DNA from: a virus
Strand: one strand, 5' to 3'
Length of the DNA: 40,313 nt
Virus record (IMG/VR): IMGVR_UViG_3300020451_001732
Span: 1-40,313 of that record
In this document: piece after piece, positions 27,878 to 36,800 of the stretch
Layout of the letters: each line of letters starts with the position of its first letter
How positions within the stretch are numbered: the first letter of the stretch is position 1
Position numbers and translations under genes: made by a program
Notes under the pieces: model-generated
Database searches by the model: none
Seen by the model: only the letters and a program-made list of their open reading frames with translations
Told to the model about the DNA's origin: nothing

Positions 27878-28806
27878 TGTTGATTGATGTTGCTGACTTA
27901 GACGTCATATTCTTAAGTTATGACGAACCCAATGCAGATGAAAATTGGGCAGATTTAAAAAGTAAAGTTCCATGGGCAACCAGAGTGCATGGAATAGATG
28001 GATCGGATGCGGCTCATAGAGCGGCCGGAGAAGCCAGCAATACTGAACGTTTTATATTAGTAGATGGTGATAACAAAGTTAAAGAAAACTTTTTTAATCT
28101 ACAATTAAATTTAACATCAGTTTCACGCAACGCAACATTACGTTGGCGTGGTCTTAACAATATCAATGGTCTAATGTATGGTAACGGTGGGTTGTCATGT
28201 TGGACCAAAGACTTTGTTGCAAATATGAATTCCCATGAAAATTCTGACCCAACTGACAAAGCAAGTTTAGTTGAGTTTTGTTATGGCGGTAATCATGGTG
28301 AATATCTTGCTCTCAACGGATGTTTTAGTACAACATACAACAATAAAACACCATATCAAGCATGGCGAGCCGGTTTCAGAGAAGGTGTCAAAATGTGTTT
28401 AGATCGAGGAGACAAATACAACATCGAAACATTACAAGAACAAGCAGTCGCAAGAAACCTAGATCATTTGATTGTATGGATGAATATTGGCGCAGATGTA
28501 GACAATGGTACATGGGCCATGTTAGGTGCAAGACAAGGATGTGAAATGACCATGTGTACTGATTGGGATTGGGTACAAGTACGTGATTTCAAATATTTAA
28601 AAAGTTTCTGGGAAGAAAATTTACAGCAACATGAAAATGATCAAGACTTTGCTCAACAAAAATGTATAGACATTGGTGAAAAGATAAAATATAAACTTCA
28701 ATTGCCGATAATAGATATGCCTGCTGAACAAAGTAAGTTTTTTAAAGAGTTCTTTGTTAAAAAACAATCTAATGATGTTATGGAACTGGATAATGGTAGA
28801 CAATAA
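27877..28806 (+). CDS. Glycosyltransferase-like protein of a marine-phage family, 309 aa
   Basis: Belongs to a GT-A-like family frequent in marine phages. The layout is DVIFLSYDEPNADENWADLK (first strand and helix), PWATRVHGIDGSDAAHRAAG, then FILVDGDN with Asp63-Gly-Asp65 in the DxD position, then RWRGLNNINGLMYGNGGLSC (family: W/N-P-I-N-x-L-x-YG-x-GG). A large C-terminal half follows with WMNIGADVDNGTWAMLGARQ. The N-terminal half matches, motif by motif, the repeat unit of the ORF at 38278, which I take as the degenerate tandem form. The donor and acceptor are unknown. The start overlaps the upstream stop by one base; the 3' end overlaps the first radical SAM gene by 14 bases. Confidence 0.65.
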   Translation: MLIDVADLDVIFLSYDEPNADENWADLKSKVPWATRVHGIDGSDAAHRAAGEASNTERFILVDGDNKVKENFFNLQLNLTSVSRNATLRWRGLNNINGLMYGNGGLSCWTKDFVANMNSHENSDPTDKASLVEFCYGGNHGEYLALNGCFSTTYNNKTPYQAWRAGFREGVKMCLDRGDKYNIETLQEQAVARNLDHLIVWMNIGADVDNGTWAMLGARQGCEMTMCTDWDWVQVRDFKYLKSFWEENLQQHENDQDFAQQKCIDIGEKIKYKLQLPIIDMPAEQSKFFKEFFVKKQSNDVMELDNGRQ

Positions 28807-30196
28807 CGCAAAAGGTGATACGGTACACGAAACATCAGCAGGTTATGAGTCTGATTTTATGCGTTCTGCCCGTGAGGCACAAAAAAAGTTAGACAAAGTA
28901 TCTCCCAGTATGTGTTTGGCAAAATGGAATCAAGTGTCATTGCATTTACCTACAGGACTAAACAATTCTTGCTATCATCCGCCCTTACACAAAATGGAAG
29001 TTGGGAACATTCATAACACGCAGTATAAAAAAGAACAACGCAAAAAGATGTTAGAAGGTGAACGTCCTAATGAATGTTCTTACTGTTGGAATATAGAAGA
29101 TACAGGGCAACTGAGTGATAGACATTATAGATCAGGTGAACCATGGGCAATGATGGACTTTGATAAAATAATGGCTGATCCAATGGCAGATATAAATCCA
29201 AGATACGTTGAAGTTAATTTTAATCATGCTTGTAATTTCAAATGCAGTTATTGTTCTCCACAGTTTTCTACAACATGGGGGCAAGAGATAAATGAACATG
29301 GTGCTTATCCAACACAATCTCCTCATAATGCTCCGGAACATTTTGTTGGTGATCGTAAACCTATACCTAATAAAGATACGAATCCTTATGTAGATTCTTT
29401 TTGGGAATGGTGGCCTGATTTGTATAAGGACCTAAAACATTTTAGAATGACAGGCGGTGAACCGTTGATGGATAAAAATACATTTAGAGTGTTAGATTAT
29501 GTAATTGAGAATCCCAAAGATGACTTACATTTAGCAATAACAAGTAATTTTAATCCACCGTCTTCACAAGTATGGGATCGTTACATTGATAAACTGCAAA
29601 AAATATGTGTCGAGGGAGGAATCGAACACTTCATGCAGTATGTTTCTGTAGACACATGGGGGCAACACGCAGAATATATTCGCAACGGACTAGATTTTGA
29701 TGTTTTATGGACAAATGTACATAGGTTTTTAGAAAGAGTACCAGAAAGAACATCACTTACGTTTATAATAACCTATAATAATCTCAGTGTGCTAGGTATA
29801 AAAGAATTACTATGGAATATACTTGCTTTACGCAGACGTTACAGTAAAGATTATCAACGTATATGGTTCGATACTCCGATATTGCGTGAACCTGCATGGC
29901 AAAGTATAAAATTATTGCCAGAAGAATATCAAATGATACACCAAGAAGCCATTGATTTTATGCAGGACAATATAGAAACAAATGAAAATAGATTGCATGG
30001 ATTTAAAGATTATGAAATACAACGTATGCAAAGGGATTTAGAGTGGTGGAAGACAGGATTAGAAGTAAAAGAAATGCGTAGACACAGATCAGATTTTGTT
30101 AAATTTTTTTCAGAACATGATCGTAGACGAGGAACAAACTTTTTGGATACATTTCCCCAGATGGCGGAATTTTGGCAGTTGTGTAAAAATGCGTGA
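28793..30196 (+). CDS. Radical SAM protein 1, Twitch/SPASM-containing (type A)
   Basis: Radical SAM enzyme: a [4Fe-4S] cluster cleaves S-adenosylmethionine to start radical chemistry. The cluster motif is C147-x3-C151-x2-C154 in HACNFKCSYC, with GGEP at 221-224 for SAM binding. Before the core, an N-terminal cysteine/histidine region (CLAKW, SCYHPPLHKM, ECSYCWNIED) resembles a Twitch/SPASM half-domain that can hold an auxiliary Fe-S cluster; here it precedes the barrel rather than follows it. The C-terminus ends with the shared signature FLDTFPQMAEFW. I use the ATG at 28793 (467 residues) over a TTG at 28754, because GGAA at 28782-28785 is spaced 7 bases and overlap is smaller. First of five such genes in a row; substrate unknown. 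Confidence 0.85.
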   Translation: MVDNNAKGDTVHETSAGYESDFMRSAREAQKKLDKVSPSMCLAKWNQVSLHLPTGLNNSCYHPPLHKMEVGNIHNTQYKKEQRKKMLEGERPNECSYCWNIEDTGQLSDRHYRSGEPWAMMDFDKIMADPMADINPRYVEVNFNHACNFKCSYCSPQFSTTWGQEINEHGAYPTQSPHNAPEHFVGDRKPIPNKDTNPYVDSFWEWWPDLYKDLKHFRMTGGEPLMDKNTFRVLDYVIENPKDDLHLAITSNFNPPSSQVWDRYIDKLQKICVEGGIEHFMQYVSVDTWGQHAEYIRNGLDFDVLWTNVHRFLERVPERTSLTFIITYNNLSVLGIKELLWNILALRRRYSKDYQRIWFDTPILREPAWQSIKLLPEEYQMIHQEAIDFMQDNIETNENRLHGFKDYEIQRMQRDLEWWKTGLEVKEMRRHRSDFVKFFSEHDRRRGTNFLDTFPQMAEFWQLCKNA

Positions 30197-31532
30197 AAAA
30201 GATTTAGATTATAAAGCAAGAGTCTTAGACACAAAGTCTGACTCGTTCTGTGGTGCCAAATGGTACAATGCCACTATATGGTTAGGGTCAGGTATGACAA
30301 CATCATGTCATCACCCGTTGCCACACAAAATTGATGTAGAAGCAGTTAAGAAAAATCCTAAAGCATTACATAACACACCTGAAAAGAAACAACAACGTAA
30401 ACAAATGAAGTGTGGCGACAGACCTAAAGGTTGTGAATACTGTTGGAAGATAGAAGACATGGGGCCTAAGCACGTTTCAGACAGAATATATAAATCTAAA
30501 ATATACAGCGATGAAGATTTACAAACAGCATATGATACTCCAGAAGATCAAGATGTAGATTTACAAACACTTGAAATATCATTTGATAGAACTTGCAATT
30601 TTGCTTGTTCTTATTGCAATCCTGCATTTTCTACAACCTGGGTGAAGGATATAAAAAATAATGGCAGATATGAAAGTTTAGAATCAGACGGAAGAAATCA
30701 CTTTACACACATACACGAAGAATCACAACTGTATGGGTACCAGGAAGAAAATCCTTACATAGAAGCATTTTGGAAATGGTGGGAGTCAGACTTACATAAA
30801 ACTTTACAAGAACTAAGAGTCACAGGCGGAGAACCATTAATGAGTGCTGATATGTGGAAACTGTTTGACTGGTTTAAAGATAATCATGGAAAAAGCGATA
30901 TGAGACTTGCAATTAATTCAAACTTGGGAGGTAAAGACTCTCTCATAGATAAACTAATTGCTAAATCACAACACGTTGAACATTTTCATTTGTACACATC
31001 TTGTGAAGCAATTTTTGACCAAGCAGAATACATTAGAGATGGATTAGTATGGAGCACATGGACAAAAAATGTAGAAAGAATTTGTTCAGAAGGTAACTTA
31101 GAGGGATTTCATATGATGTGTACTGTAAATGCATTATGTTTATTCAGTCTTACAGATTTTCTTGACTATTGTGTTGAACTAAAAACCAAATATGGTAAGG
31201 ATTTTCCAACATTTACGTTAAATATTTTGAGATTCCCAAGTTTTCAATCACCACTTGTATTGCCAACTAAAGCAAAAATAAAACAAAGGCAAATATTACA
31301 AGATTGGTTAGAAAGAAACATGGATAATAAATTGTTGCACGAGATGGAAATAAATCAGGTGAAAAGATTAATAGAATATTTACAAAGTGTTGAGACTCCG
31401 CATTCAGAAGCATTTGAAATGCCAAAGTTATTAAACGATTTTAAACATTTTTATATGCAATATGACATAAGAAGGAACAAAAATTTTGATACAACTTTCC
31501 CTAAATTAGCAGAATGGTATAATAGTATATGA
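30189..31532 (+). CDS. Radical SAM protein 2, Twitch/SPASM-containing (type A)
   Basis: Close relative of protein 1. The N-terminal cysteine region has FCGAKW, SCHHPLPHKI and CEYCWKIEDM. The radical SAM motif is C136-x3-C140-x2-C143 in RTCNFACSYC, with GGEP near 213-216. Shared with protein 1 are an ENPY-type segment and WEWW/WKWW aromatic clusters before GGEP, and the ending FDTTFPKLAEWY. I place the start at the ATG at 30189 (447 residues), eight bases before the previous stop ends; a longer frame starting at 30096 lies wholly inside the upstream gene. Spacing and pairing suggest a recent duplication of type A. The four-base overlap (ATGA) with the next gene points to coupled translation. 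Confidence 0.85.
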   Translation: MREKDLDYKARVLDTKSDSFCGAKWYNATIWLGSGMTTSCHHPLPHKIDVEAVKKNPKALHNTPEKKQQRKQMKCGDRPKGCEYCWKIEDMGPKHVSDRIYKSKIYSDEDLQTAYDTPEDQDVDLQTLEISFDRTCNFACSYCNPAFSTTWVKDIKNNGRYESLESDGRNHFTHIHEESQLYGYQEENPYIEAFWKWWESDLHKTLQELRVTGGEPLMSADMWKLFDWFKDNHGKSDMRLAINSNLGGKDSLIDKLIAKSQHVEHFHLYTSCEAIFDQAEYIRDGLVWSTWTKNVERICSEGNLEGFHMMCTVNALCLFSLTDFLDYCVELKTKYGKDFPTFTLNILRFPSFQSPLVLPTKAKIKQRQILQDWLERNMDNKLLHEMEINQVKRLIEYLQSVETPHSEAFEMPKLLNDFKHFYMQYDIRRNKNFDTTFPKLAEWYNSI

Positions 31533-32863
31533 CAGACAACAAAATAAACAAGGAAGACATAGAATCATATTATAAAACCTATGACTATAACAGTCGCAGA
31601 CCTGTGTTTATAGAACTAGAAATGTTAGACTCAAAACAGGAGGAATTGTTAATGCGTAGTGATACTTTCTGTATATATCCATGGACACATATTCACGCAT
31701 GGCCAGATGGTTATGTGTATCCATGTTGTGGTACTGACATTAATCCTTTAGGAACATTAAAAGAAAATACACTAGAAGAACTATGGAACAGTGAAAAACA
31801 AAAACAATTACGACTAGATATGCTAAACGGAACAAAAAATGAAATATGCAGACGCTGTCATGAGCAAGAAGAATCAGGATTCTTTAGTATGCGTAATAGT
31901 GCTAACAAACATCTTGGACATCACATAGAAAGGGTCAGTAAAACACAACCAGACGGTTCGTATGACGATTTCAATATTGTTTACTGGGATGTTAGATTTA
32001 GTAATTTATGTAATTTTAGATGCAGGTCATGTGGACCAAACTTCAGTTCAAATTGGTTTGATGACGCTGTTAAAATAAATGGAGGTAAACCAATAGGACA
32101 GAAGAAAGTAATATATGCAGGAAAAGATAAAGAAGATGTTTGGGAACAAATGAAACCACATATACCTTACTTAGAACAAGTTTATTTTGCCGGCGGTGAG
32201 CCAATGATAATGGAAGAACATTATCGAGTACTGAAAGAATTAGTACGATTAGAAAAATTCGATGTGAAGTTAATTTATAACACAAACTTTTCAATGATGA
32301 AATACAAAGACCTTGACGTGTTAGAGTTTTGGAAACTGTTTGATTCTGTGTCTGTAGGAGCATCACTAGATGCCGCAGGCCCAAGAGCAGAACTAATTCG
32401 TAAAGGCACAGACTGGGATCAAGCCTGTCGCAACAGAGAACGTATGTTAAAAATATGTCCTGATGTAGATTTTTATGTATCACCAACATTGAGTTTAATG
32501 AATTCACTTCATGTTCCCGATTTCCATCGTGAATGGATCGATCGGGGGTTTTTGAGACATCTAGACCTTAATATTAATATCTTGCAGGGTCCAAACTATT
32601 ATCGTATAGATGCTCTTACTCCCGATTTAAAACAACAAGTCAAAGAAAAATACTTAGAACACATTGACTATATAGAACCACACGATCCATTGACACGAGC
32701 CACTAATGGTTTTAAATCTGCGATACAATTTATGGAGGCAAATGATAACACTCCATTGTTGCCTGAATTCAACAGGGTAATGACTAGACTAGATGGTATA
32801 AGAGATGAAAGTTTTTATAATGTTTTTCCAGAATTAAAAGAGTTGGAGCAGTATGTCAGATAG
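31529..32863 (+). CDS. Radical SAM protein 3, Twitch/SPASM-containing (type B)
   Basis: Radical SAM enzyme with a textbook Twitch/SPASM-like segment at the N-terminus: FCIYPWTHIHAWPDG, VYPCCG, LGTLKENTLEELWNSEKQ and CRRCHEQE, about residues 47-115. The core motif is C161-x3-C165-x2-C168 in LCNFRCRSCG, with GGEP at 222-225 and an NTNFS segment. The end FYNVFPELKELEQY matches the shared C-terminal signature. In canonical SPASM/Twitch enzymes the domain lies after the barrel; here it is first. The start overlaps the previous stop by four bases (ATGA). Related enzymes modify peptides or anaerobic sulfatases, but no precursor peptide is obvious here. Confidence 0.87.
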   Translation: MTDNKINKEDIESYYKTYDYNSRRPVFIELEMLDSKQEELLMRSDTFCIYPWTHIHAWPDGYVYPCCGTDINPLGTLKENTLEELWNSEKQKQLRLDMLNGTKNEICRRCHEQEESGFFSMRNSANKHLGHHIERVSKTQPDGSYDDFNIVYWDVRFSNLCNFRCRSCGPNFSSNWFDDAVKINGGKPIGQKKVIYAGKDKEDVWEQMKPHIPYLEQVYFAGGEPMIMEEHYRVLKELVRLEKFDVKLIYNTNFSMMKYKDLDVLEFWKLFDSVSVGASLDAAGPRAELIRKGTDWDQACRNRERMLKICPDVDFYVSPTLSLMNSLHVPDFHREWIDRGFLRHLDLNINILQGPNYYRIDALTPDLKQQVKEKYLEHIDYIEPHDPLTRATNGFKSAIQFMEANDNTPLLPEFNRVMTRLDGIRDESFYNVFPELKELEQYVR

Positions 32864-34103
32864 AAAACTTTGTCCTCTTCCATGGGTAAGTGTTGAAACA
32901 TCGCCATTTGGTGAACTGCGTCCTTGCTGTTTATATGATGACTACATCAAAAAAGATGATGGCACAAACTATAATATTGCTAAAGGTGACAGCATTTCAG
33001 ATGCGTTCAACAGCACATCAATGACAGAATTACGGCAAGAGTTTTTAGATGGAGGACAACCGGACGGATGCAGGAGATGTTGGTCTGAGGAAGATGCTGG
33101 TATTATTAGCAAAAGATTAAGAAGTGTTGAACAGTATGAAAAACAAAATATAAACTTTTATACAAATGAAGCAGACAAAGTTCGATTCTTAGACTTAAAA
33201 CTAGGAAATATTTGTAATTTAAAATGTAGAATATGTGGAAGTTGGTCTAGTTCTAAATGGGCGGCCGAGGAAATATCATACTTAAAGGCAGATAAGAATT
33301 TTGAAAGGACACAAGTTTTACAAGATCAATACAATTATAAAAGGAAACTTTTAAAAGATGGTGCATGGCCAAGAGAAGTTAGTGCTGTGTGGACTGAACT
33401 AGATTCAATAATGGAAAATATTGATTTAATGGAGTTTACAGGCGGCGAACCTATGATGATTCAAGAACAATTTGATCTCTTGAAAAGTGCTGTAAAAAAT
33501 GGACATTCAAAAAATATCAAAGTGCATTACAACACAAATGGAACTCATTATGTGCAGGACGCCATAGATAATATATGGCCAAATTTTAAGACTGTTGAAC
33601 TAGCATTTAGTATAGATGATGTTGGACAAAAATTTGAATATCAGCGATACGGGGCTAATTGGAACGAAGTAAACCAAAATATAACAAATTATCACAAACT
33701 TGCAAGTGAATCATGGTTTGCTTCACAAGTGTGTATGACGTTCAGTGCTTTTAATATATTAAGTGTAGGTAACTTGCTTGAATGGGTAGACACACAGCCT
33801 TTTGGTCATGTGTATTTTAATTTAATGCATGATCCAAAACATTTTAACATGAAAGTTTTGCCAGATGTAGCAAAAGAAAAAATAGCAACAAAGATAATGC
33901 AACAATCTATAAACACAAAATACTATGAAAATGTGAAAAATCTTTGTAACTTTTTATTACAAAAAGATCAAGAAATAGAGGACAACAAAGAAAAGTATTG
34001 GGCAGATTTCAAAAGACACCTTGCACAAACTGATAAATTTAGGAATCAAAATTTTGCAGATACTTTTCCTGAACTATATGTGTTGATAGAAGAATGGCTG
34101 TAA
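32853..34103 (+). CDS. Radical SAM protein 4, Twitch/SPASM-containing (type B)
   Basis: Opens directly with the N-terminal cysteine domain: LCPLPWVSVETSPFGEL, RPCCLYDDY and CRRCWSEEDAG. The radical SAM motif is C121-x3-C125-x2-C128 in ICNLKCRICG, with GGEP at 197-200 and YNTNGTHY, the segment that in related enzymes precedes the sixth strand of the barrel. The end FADTFPELYVLIEEW again carries the shared C-terminal signature. At 416 residues it is the shortest of the five. The gene overlaps its upstream neighbour by 11 bases and its downstream neighbour by 10. Sequence drift from protein 3 is large, so this is an old duplication rather than a recent one. Confidence 0.87.
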   Translation: MSDRKLCPLPWVSVETSPFGELRPCCLYDDYIKKDDGTNYNIAKGDSISDAFNSTSMTELRQEFLDGGQPDGCRRCWSEEDAGIISKRLRSVEQYEKQNINFYTNEADKVRFLDLKLGNICNLKCRICGSWSSSKWAAEEISYLKADKNFERTQVLQDQYNYKRKLLKDGAWPREVSAVWTELDSIMENIDLMEFTGGEPMMIQEQFDLLKSAVKNGHSKNIKVHYNTNGTHYVQDAIDNIWPNFKTVELAFSIDDVGQKFEYQRYGANWNEVNQNITNYHKLASESWFASQVCMTFSAFNILSVGNLLEWVDTQPFGHVYFNLMHDPKHFNMKVLPDVAKEKIATKIMQQSINTKYYENVKNLCNFLLQKDQEIEDNKEKYWADFKRHLAQTDKFRNQNFADTFPELYVLIEEWL

Positions 34104-35407
34104 AAAAGAATCCCAATGAATATTTGTGTATGGCTCCTTGGACGCACACCTATCTTTCTCCGCAGACAGAAAGAAGAATGTGTTGTACAAGTGTAGAACC
34201 AGCACAAAATTTTAAACAATACATAGACGCCGAAGAAGGAAACAACAAATACGAACCTTTGACTTTAGAACAACATTGGAATTCAGACCATATGAAGTCA
34301 GTCCGTAGACGTATGATGGCTGGTGAAGAATTGCCAGAATGTAAAGTATGTAACAAGCAACTTTTAAATGCAGACGTGTACAGAAGTTGGTTCAACACAA
34401 TGTATAAAAAATATGAGGACGACATTTGGACTAAAACAAATGAAGATGGCGAAACGTCGATGAAACCTATTAGTTATGATTATAGATTTTCAAATCTATG
34501 TAATTTTAAATGTAGAATGTGTGGTCCAATGTTATCTAGTAGTGCTGAAGCAGAAGCAAGACTAATGAAATCCTGGCACATTAAAGGGGACCCATGGATG
34601 ATGCCACCACTGAAAAAAATAATTACAGAGTTTCAGGATACACAAATCGAAAAAGAATTTGCAGAAGCAATCGAAGATAAACGTATGGAGGAAATATACT
34701 GGGTGGGTGGCGAACCACTTATGTATGAACAACATTGGAAATATCTCCAACGTATAATAGAATTAGATTATCCTGAACAAGTCATGCTGAGATACAACAC
34801 AAACTTATCCAGAGTAAATTATAAAAAACAAAATTTATGGGAATTACTCTCACATTTTCCTAAATGGAATATAATGGCAAGTCTTGATGCTACTGGTAAA
34901 ATAGGTGAATACATCCGGACCGGTCTACAATATGATAAGTTTATAGAACATTTAGAACAAGGACTAAAAACAGCAACAGGACAGCATCAACGAATTGATT
35001 TAGATTTAACTATTACCACACCTGGTTTACTAGACCTAAAAAATATGTTTGATTTGAGTGTAAAATACAGAACTATTTTATATACAAAAGTTGTATTTAC
35101 ATTTTCAAATGATTTGATATTAAGTCCTATATCTGTCCCTAAGGAAATATTACACGAAATAATAGATGATGTGCTAGAGTATGCAAAACCAAAAGCAACA
35201 TGGAGGCAAGAAAATTTTATTAACACACTTGAAGCAATAAAGACAAGACCAACTACACAAGAAGAATACCATAACAGTTACAGTCAGGGATGGAAAGAAG
35301 GCAAAGCAAGGATCAAAAAACTTGAAAACTTCCGCAAAGACAGTTATACTTTAGATAATATATTGGAACAACACAAAGGACTTACAGCATGGTACCAATC
35401 AATATAG
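34094..35407 (+). CDS. Radical SAM protein 5, Twitch/SPASM-containing (type B)
   Basis: Fifth consecutive member. N-terminal cysteine domain: LCMAPWTHTYLSPQTE, RMCCTS and ECKVCNKQ. Radical SAM motif C136-x3-C140-x2-C143 in LCNFKCRMCG; GGEP at 205-208 in YWVGGEPLM; RYNTNLSRV follows. Unlike the other four it lacks the FxxxFPxL ending; it closes with a Lys/Glu-rich helix and AWYQSI. The C-terminal part has YSQGWKEGKARIKKLENFR, a charged helix not seen in its neighbours, so its partner or substrate may differ. The 3' end overlaps the SGNH hydrolase gene by 19 bases, which ties the radical SAM array to the tailoring-type genes downstream. Confidence 0.86.
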   Translation: MAVKKNPNEYLCMAPWTHTYLSPQTERRMCCTSVEPAQNFKQYIDAEEGNNKYEPLTLEQHWNSDHMKSVRRRMMAGEELPECKVCNKQLLNADVYRSWFNTMYKKYEDDIWTKTNEDGETSMKPISYDYRFSNLCNFKCRMCGPMLSSSAEAEARLMKSWHIKGDPWMMPPLKKIITEFQDTQIEKEFAEAIEDKRMEEIYWVGGEPLMYEQHWKYLQRIIELDYPEQVMLRYNTNLSRVNYKKQNLWELLSHFPKWNIMASLDATGKIGEYIRTGLQYDKFIEHLEQGLKTATGQHQRIDLDLTITTPGLLDLKNMFDLSVKYRTILYTKVVFTFSNDLILSPISVPKEILHEIIDDVLEYAKPKATWRQENFINTLEAIKTRPTTQEEYHNSYSQGWKEGKARIKKLENFRKDSYTLDNILEQHKGLTAWYQSI

Positions 35408-36138
35408 TATCATTTGGAGACAGTTTTACATTTGGTAATGAATTGCCCGGAGACAATCCTGGCCCAAGCACAATGACATGGGCGGGCAAACTGGCATACA
35501 AATTTGATCGCTACTATGAATGCAGAGCAGAAGGTGGCAATTCTAATTCTGCTATTGCACGTTCTGTGATAGATTGGTTAGCACACAAACAAAAGGATCA
35601 AGAATGTATGGCAATGATTATGTGGTCTTTTCCTGGTAGATATGAGTATTTGTTCAATCATGACAAGCAATGGCACAATGTTACGCCATGGGAAGCAGAT
35701 CCTGATATTGATGTATTAAAGAAACAATATAAAAATTTTAGTGAAGAAACATACAAAGAAAATAAAGAAAAACTGGAAAAAATTAAAGGAACACCCATAC
35801 AGTTTCATGCAAAGTCACATTTTGAACACATTGATAGTCATGAATATGCATCTTATATGTCTATGAAAGACATACTACTAGTGCAGAATACATTGAAAGC
35901 ATATGATGTTCCTTATATGTTCTGCTTTGCACATAACAGTATATTCAACTTAGAACCAAGCAACACACTATTATATTCGTTGCTTGATCAAAGTAAATGG
36001 TTTCAATTTGAAGACAATCTTGGATTTATGCAGTGGGCAGAAAAAGAAAATTACGAATTTGGTTCAACACATCCATTAGAAGATGCACATGAAGGCGCGG
36101 CAAATCTTATGGAACAATGGATCGATGATAATTACTAG
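35389..36138 (+). CDS. SGNH/GDSL-type hydrolase
   Basis: Probable esterase or acyl hydrolase of the SGNH fold. Block I is IVSFGDSFTFGNE with Ser12 as candidate nucleophile. GGNSNSAIAR matches the block II/III region, and HPLEDAHEGAANLM near the C-terminus holds the candidate catalytic His of block V. Family members remove or transfer acyl groups on sugars and cell-wall polymers. There is no signal peptide, so it acts in the infected cell unless packed in the particle. Start: ATG at 35389 within the end of the last radical SAM gene (19-base overlap). The position next to transferase genes fits a sugar-tailoring role, by inference. Confidence 0.75.
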   Translation: MVPINIVSFGDSFTFGNELPGDNPGPSTMTWAGKLAYKFDRYYECRAEGGNSNSAIARSVIDWLAHKQKDQECMAMIMWSFPGRYEYLFNHDKQWHNVTPWEADPDIDVLKKQYKNFSEETYKENKEKLEKIKGTPIQFHAKSHFEHIDSHEYASYMSMKDILLVQNTLKAYDVPYMFCFAHNSIFNLEPSNTLLYSLLDQSKWFQFEDNLGFMQWAEKENYEFGSTHPLEDAHEGAANLMEQWIDDNY

Positions 36139-36139
36139 T

Positions 36140-36256
36140 ATGATTAACACAATCAAACAGTGGTGGAAAAACGTAATGTTCAAGCGGAAGGCCCGCAAAG
36201 AATTTAAGAAAAAAATGAAAGAACTTAAAAAACGTGACCCATTCATCTATCACTGA
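36140..36256 (+). CDS. Small basic protein, 38 aa
   Basis: Short ORF from ATG at 36140 to TGA at 36254-36256. It starts one base after the SGNH hydrolase stop and overlaps the methyltransferase start by 23 bases, so it fills what would otherwise be the only gap of this block. The product is extremely basic and helical: MINTIKQWWKNV, a Lys/Arg-rich helix, and the ending LKKRDPFIYH. I recall small marine-phage proteins ending in a similar KKRDPFIY motif, which favours a real gene over chance, but this is memory rather than a search. The Trp pair and charge suggest binding to nucleic acid, membrane or an acidic protein. Function unknown. Confidence 0.65.
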   Translation: MINTIKQWWKNVMFKRKARKEFKKKMKELKKRDPFIYH

Positions 36257-36800
36257 TTATCATGCAAGTCTATTAGACCTACCAATAGAAAAGGGCGTAA
36301 TTAAAACAGATATCGACGGCTGGTTGCAACCAACAGAAGCACACTTTCTATATAAATGTGCTTATGAATCAGCAAATATATTAGAACTAGGTCCGTATCA
36401 TGGATTGTCTACAACCATAATAGCACAGGCAAAAATTGATTCTGGTAACATCGGTACAATTACAACTGTTGATGTATTTTCTAAAAATATTGAAAAAACA
36501 AAACACAATGTAGAAAAAATTGCACCTGATGTAAAAATAAGTTATAATATAGATGACGCAATAAATTTTGTAGTCAAACAAAATGAACTACCTATGCCGG
36601 TATTTTATGATATGATTTTTATAGATGCTAATCACACGTATGAATGGATGAAACTTCTTACACAAAAAGTAAAACCATTGTCTGATGGTATTATGCTATT
36701 TCATGATTACTATCATCGATCAACCGGAGTTAAACAAGCAGTGGCAGAAGTGTTAGGAGAAGCAGATAAAAAAATTGGTTCTATAGGAGTGTACGAGTGA
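36234..36800 (+). CDS. Class I SAM-dependent methyltransferase
   Basis: Small Rossmann-fold methyltransferase (Methyltransf_24-like). Motif I is ILELGPYHGLSTTIIAQA near residues 49-66. TTVDVF is the acidic end of the second strand, DMIFIDANHTYEWM holds the fourth-strand Asp and a candidate metal/substrate His, and MLFHDYYHRSTGVKQAV follows. Such enzymes often methylate sugars or small metabolites in surface-glycan clusters. The start is a GTG at 36234; no in-frame ATG or TTG precedes motif I, and the frame gives 188 residues. It overlaps the 38-aa ORF by 23 bases and the next gene by four (GTGA). Confidence 0.8.
   Translation: MTHSSITDYHASLLDLPIEKGVIKTDIDGWLQPTEAHFLYKCAYESANILELGPYHGLSTTIIAQAKIDSGNIGTITTVDVFSKNIEKTKHNVEKIAPDVKISYNIDDAINFVVKQNELPMPVFYDMIFIDANHTYEWMKLLTQKVKPLSDGIMLFHDYYHRSTGVKQAVAEVLGEADKKIGSIGVYE

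Noticed and set aside
28754-28792. Upstream TTG start for radical SAM protein 1
   Set aside because: It would lengthen the overlap with the preceding gene to 53 bases and add residues unlike family N-termini. The ATG at 28793 has a better-placed GGAA.
30096-30188. Upstream start for radical SAM protein 2
   Set aside because: The extra 31 codons lie entirely within the C-terminal coding part of the upstream gene and translate to nonsense relative to the family. The ATG at 30189 gives a normal N-terminus.
32070-32507. 145-codon open frame on the - strand opposite radical SAM gene 3
   Set aside because: It lies wholly within a gene with clear cysteine and GGEP motifs. The reverse product is Leu-rich with no family features.
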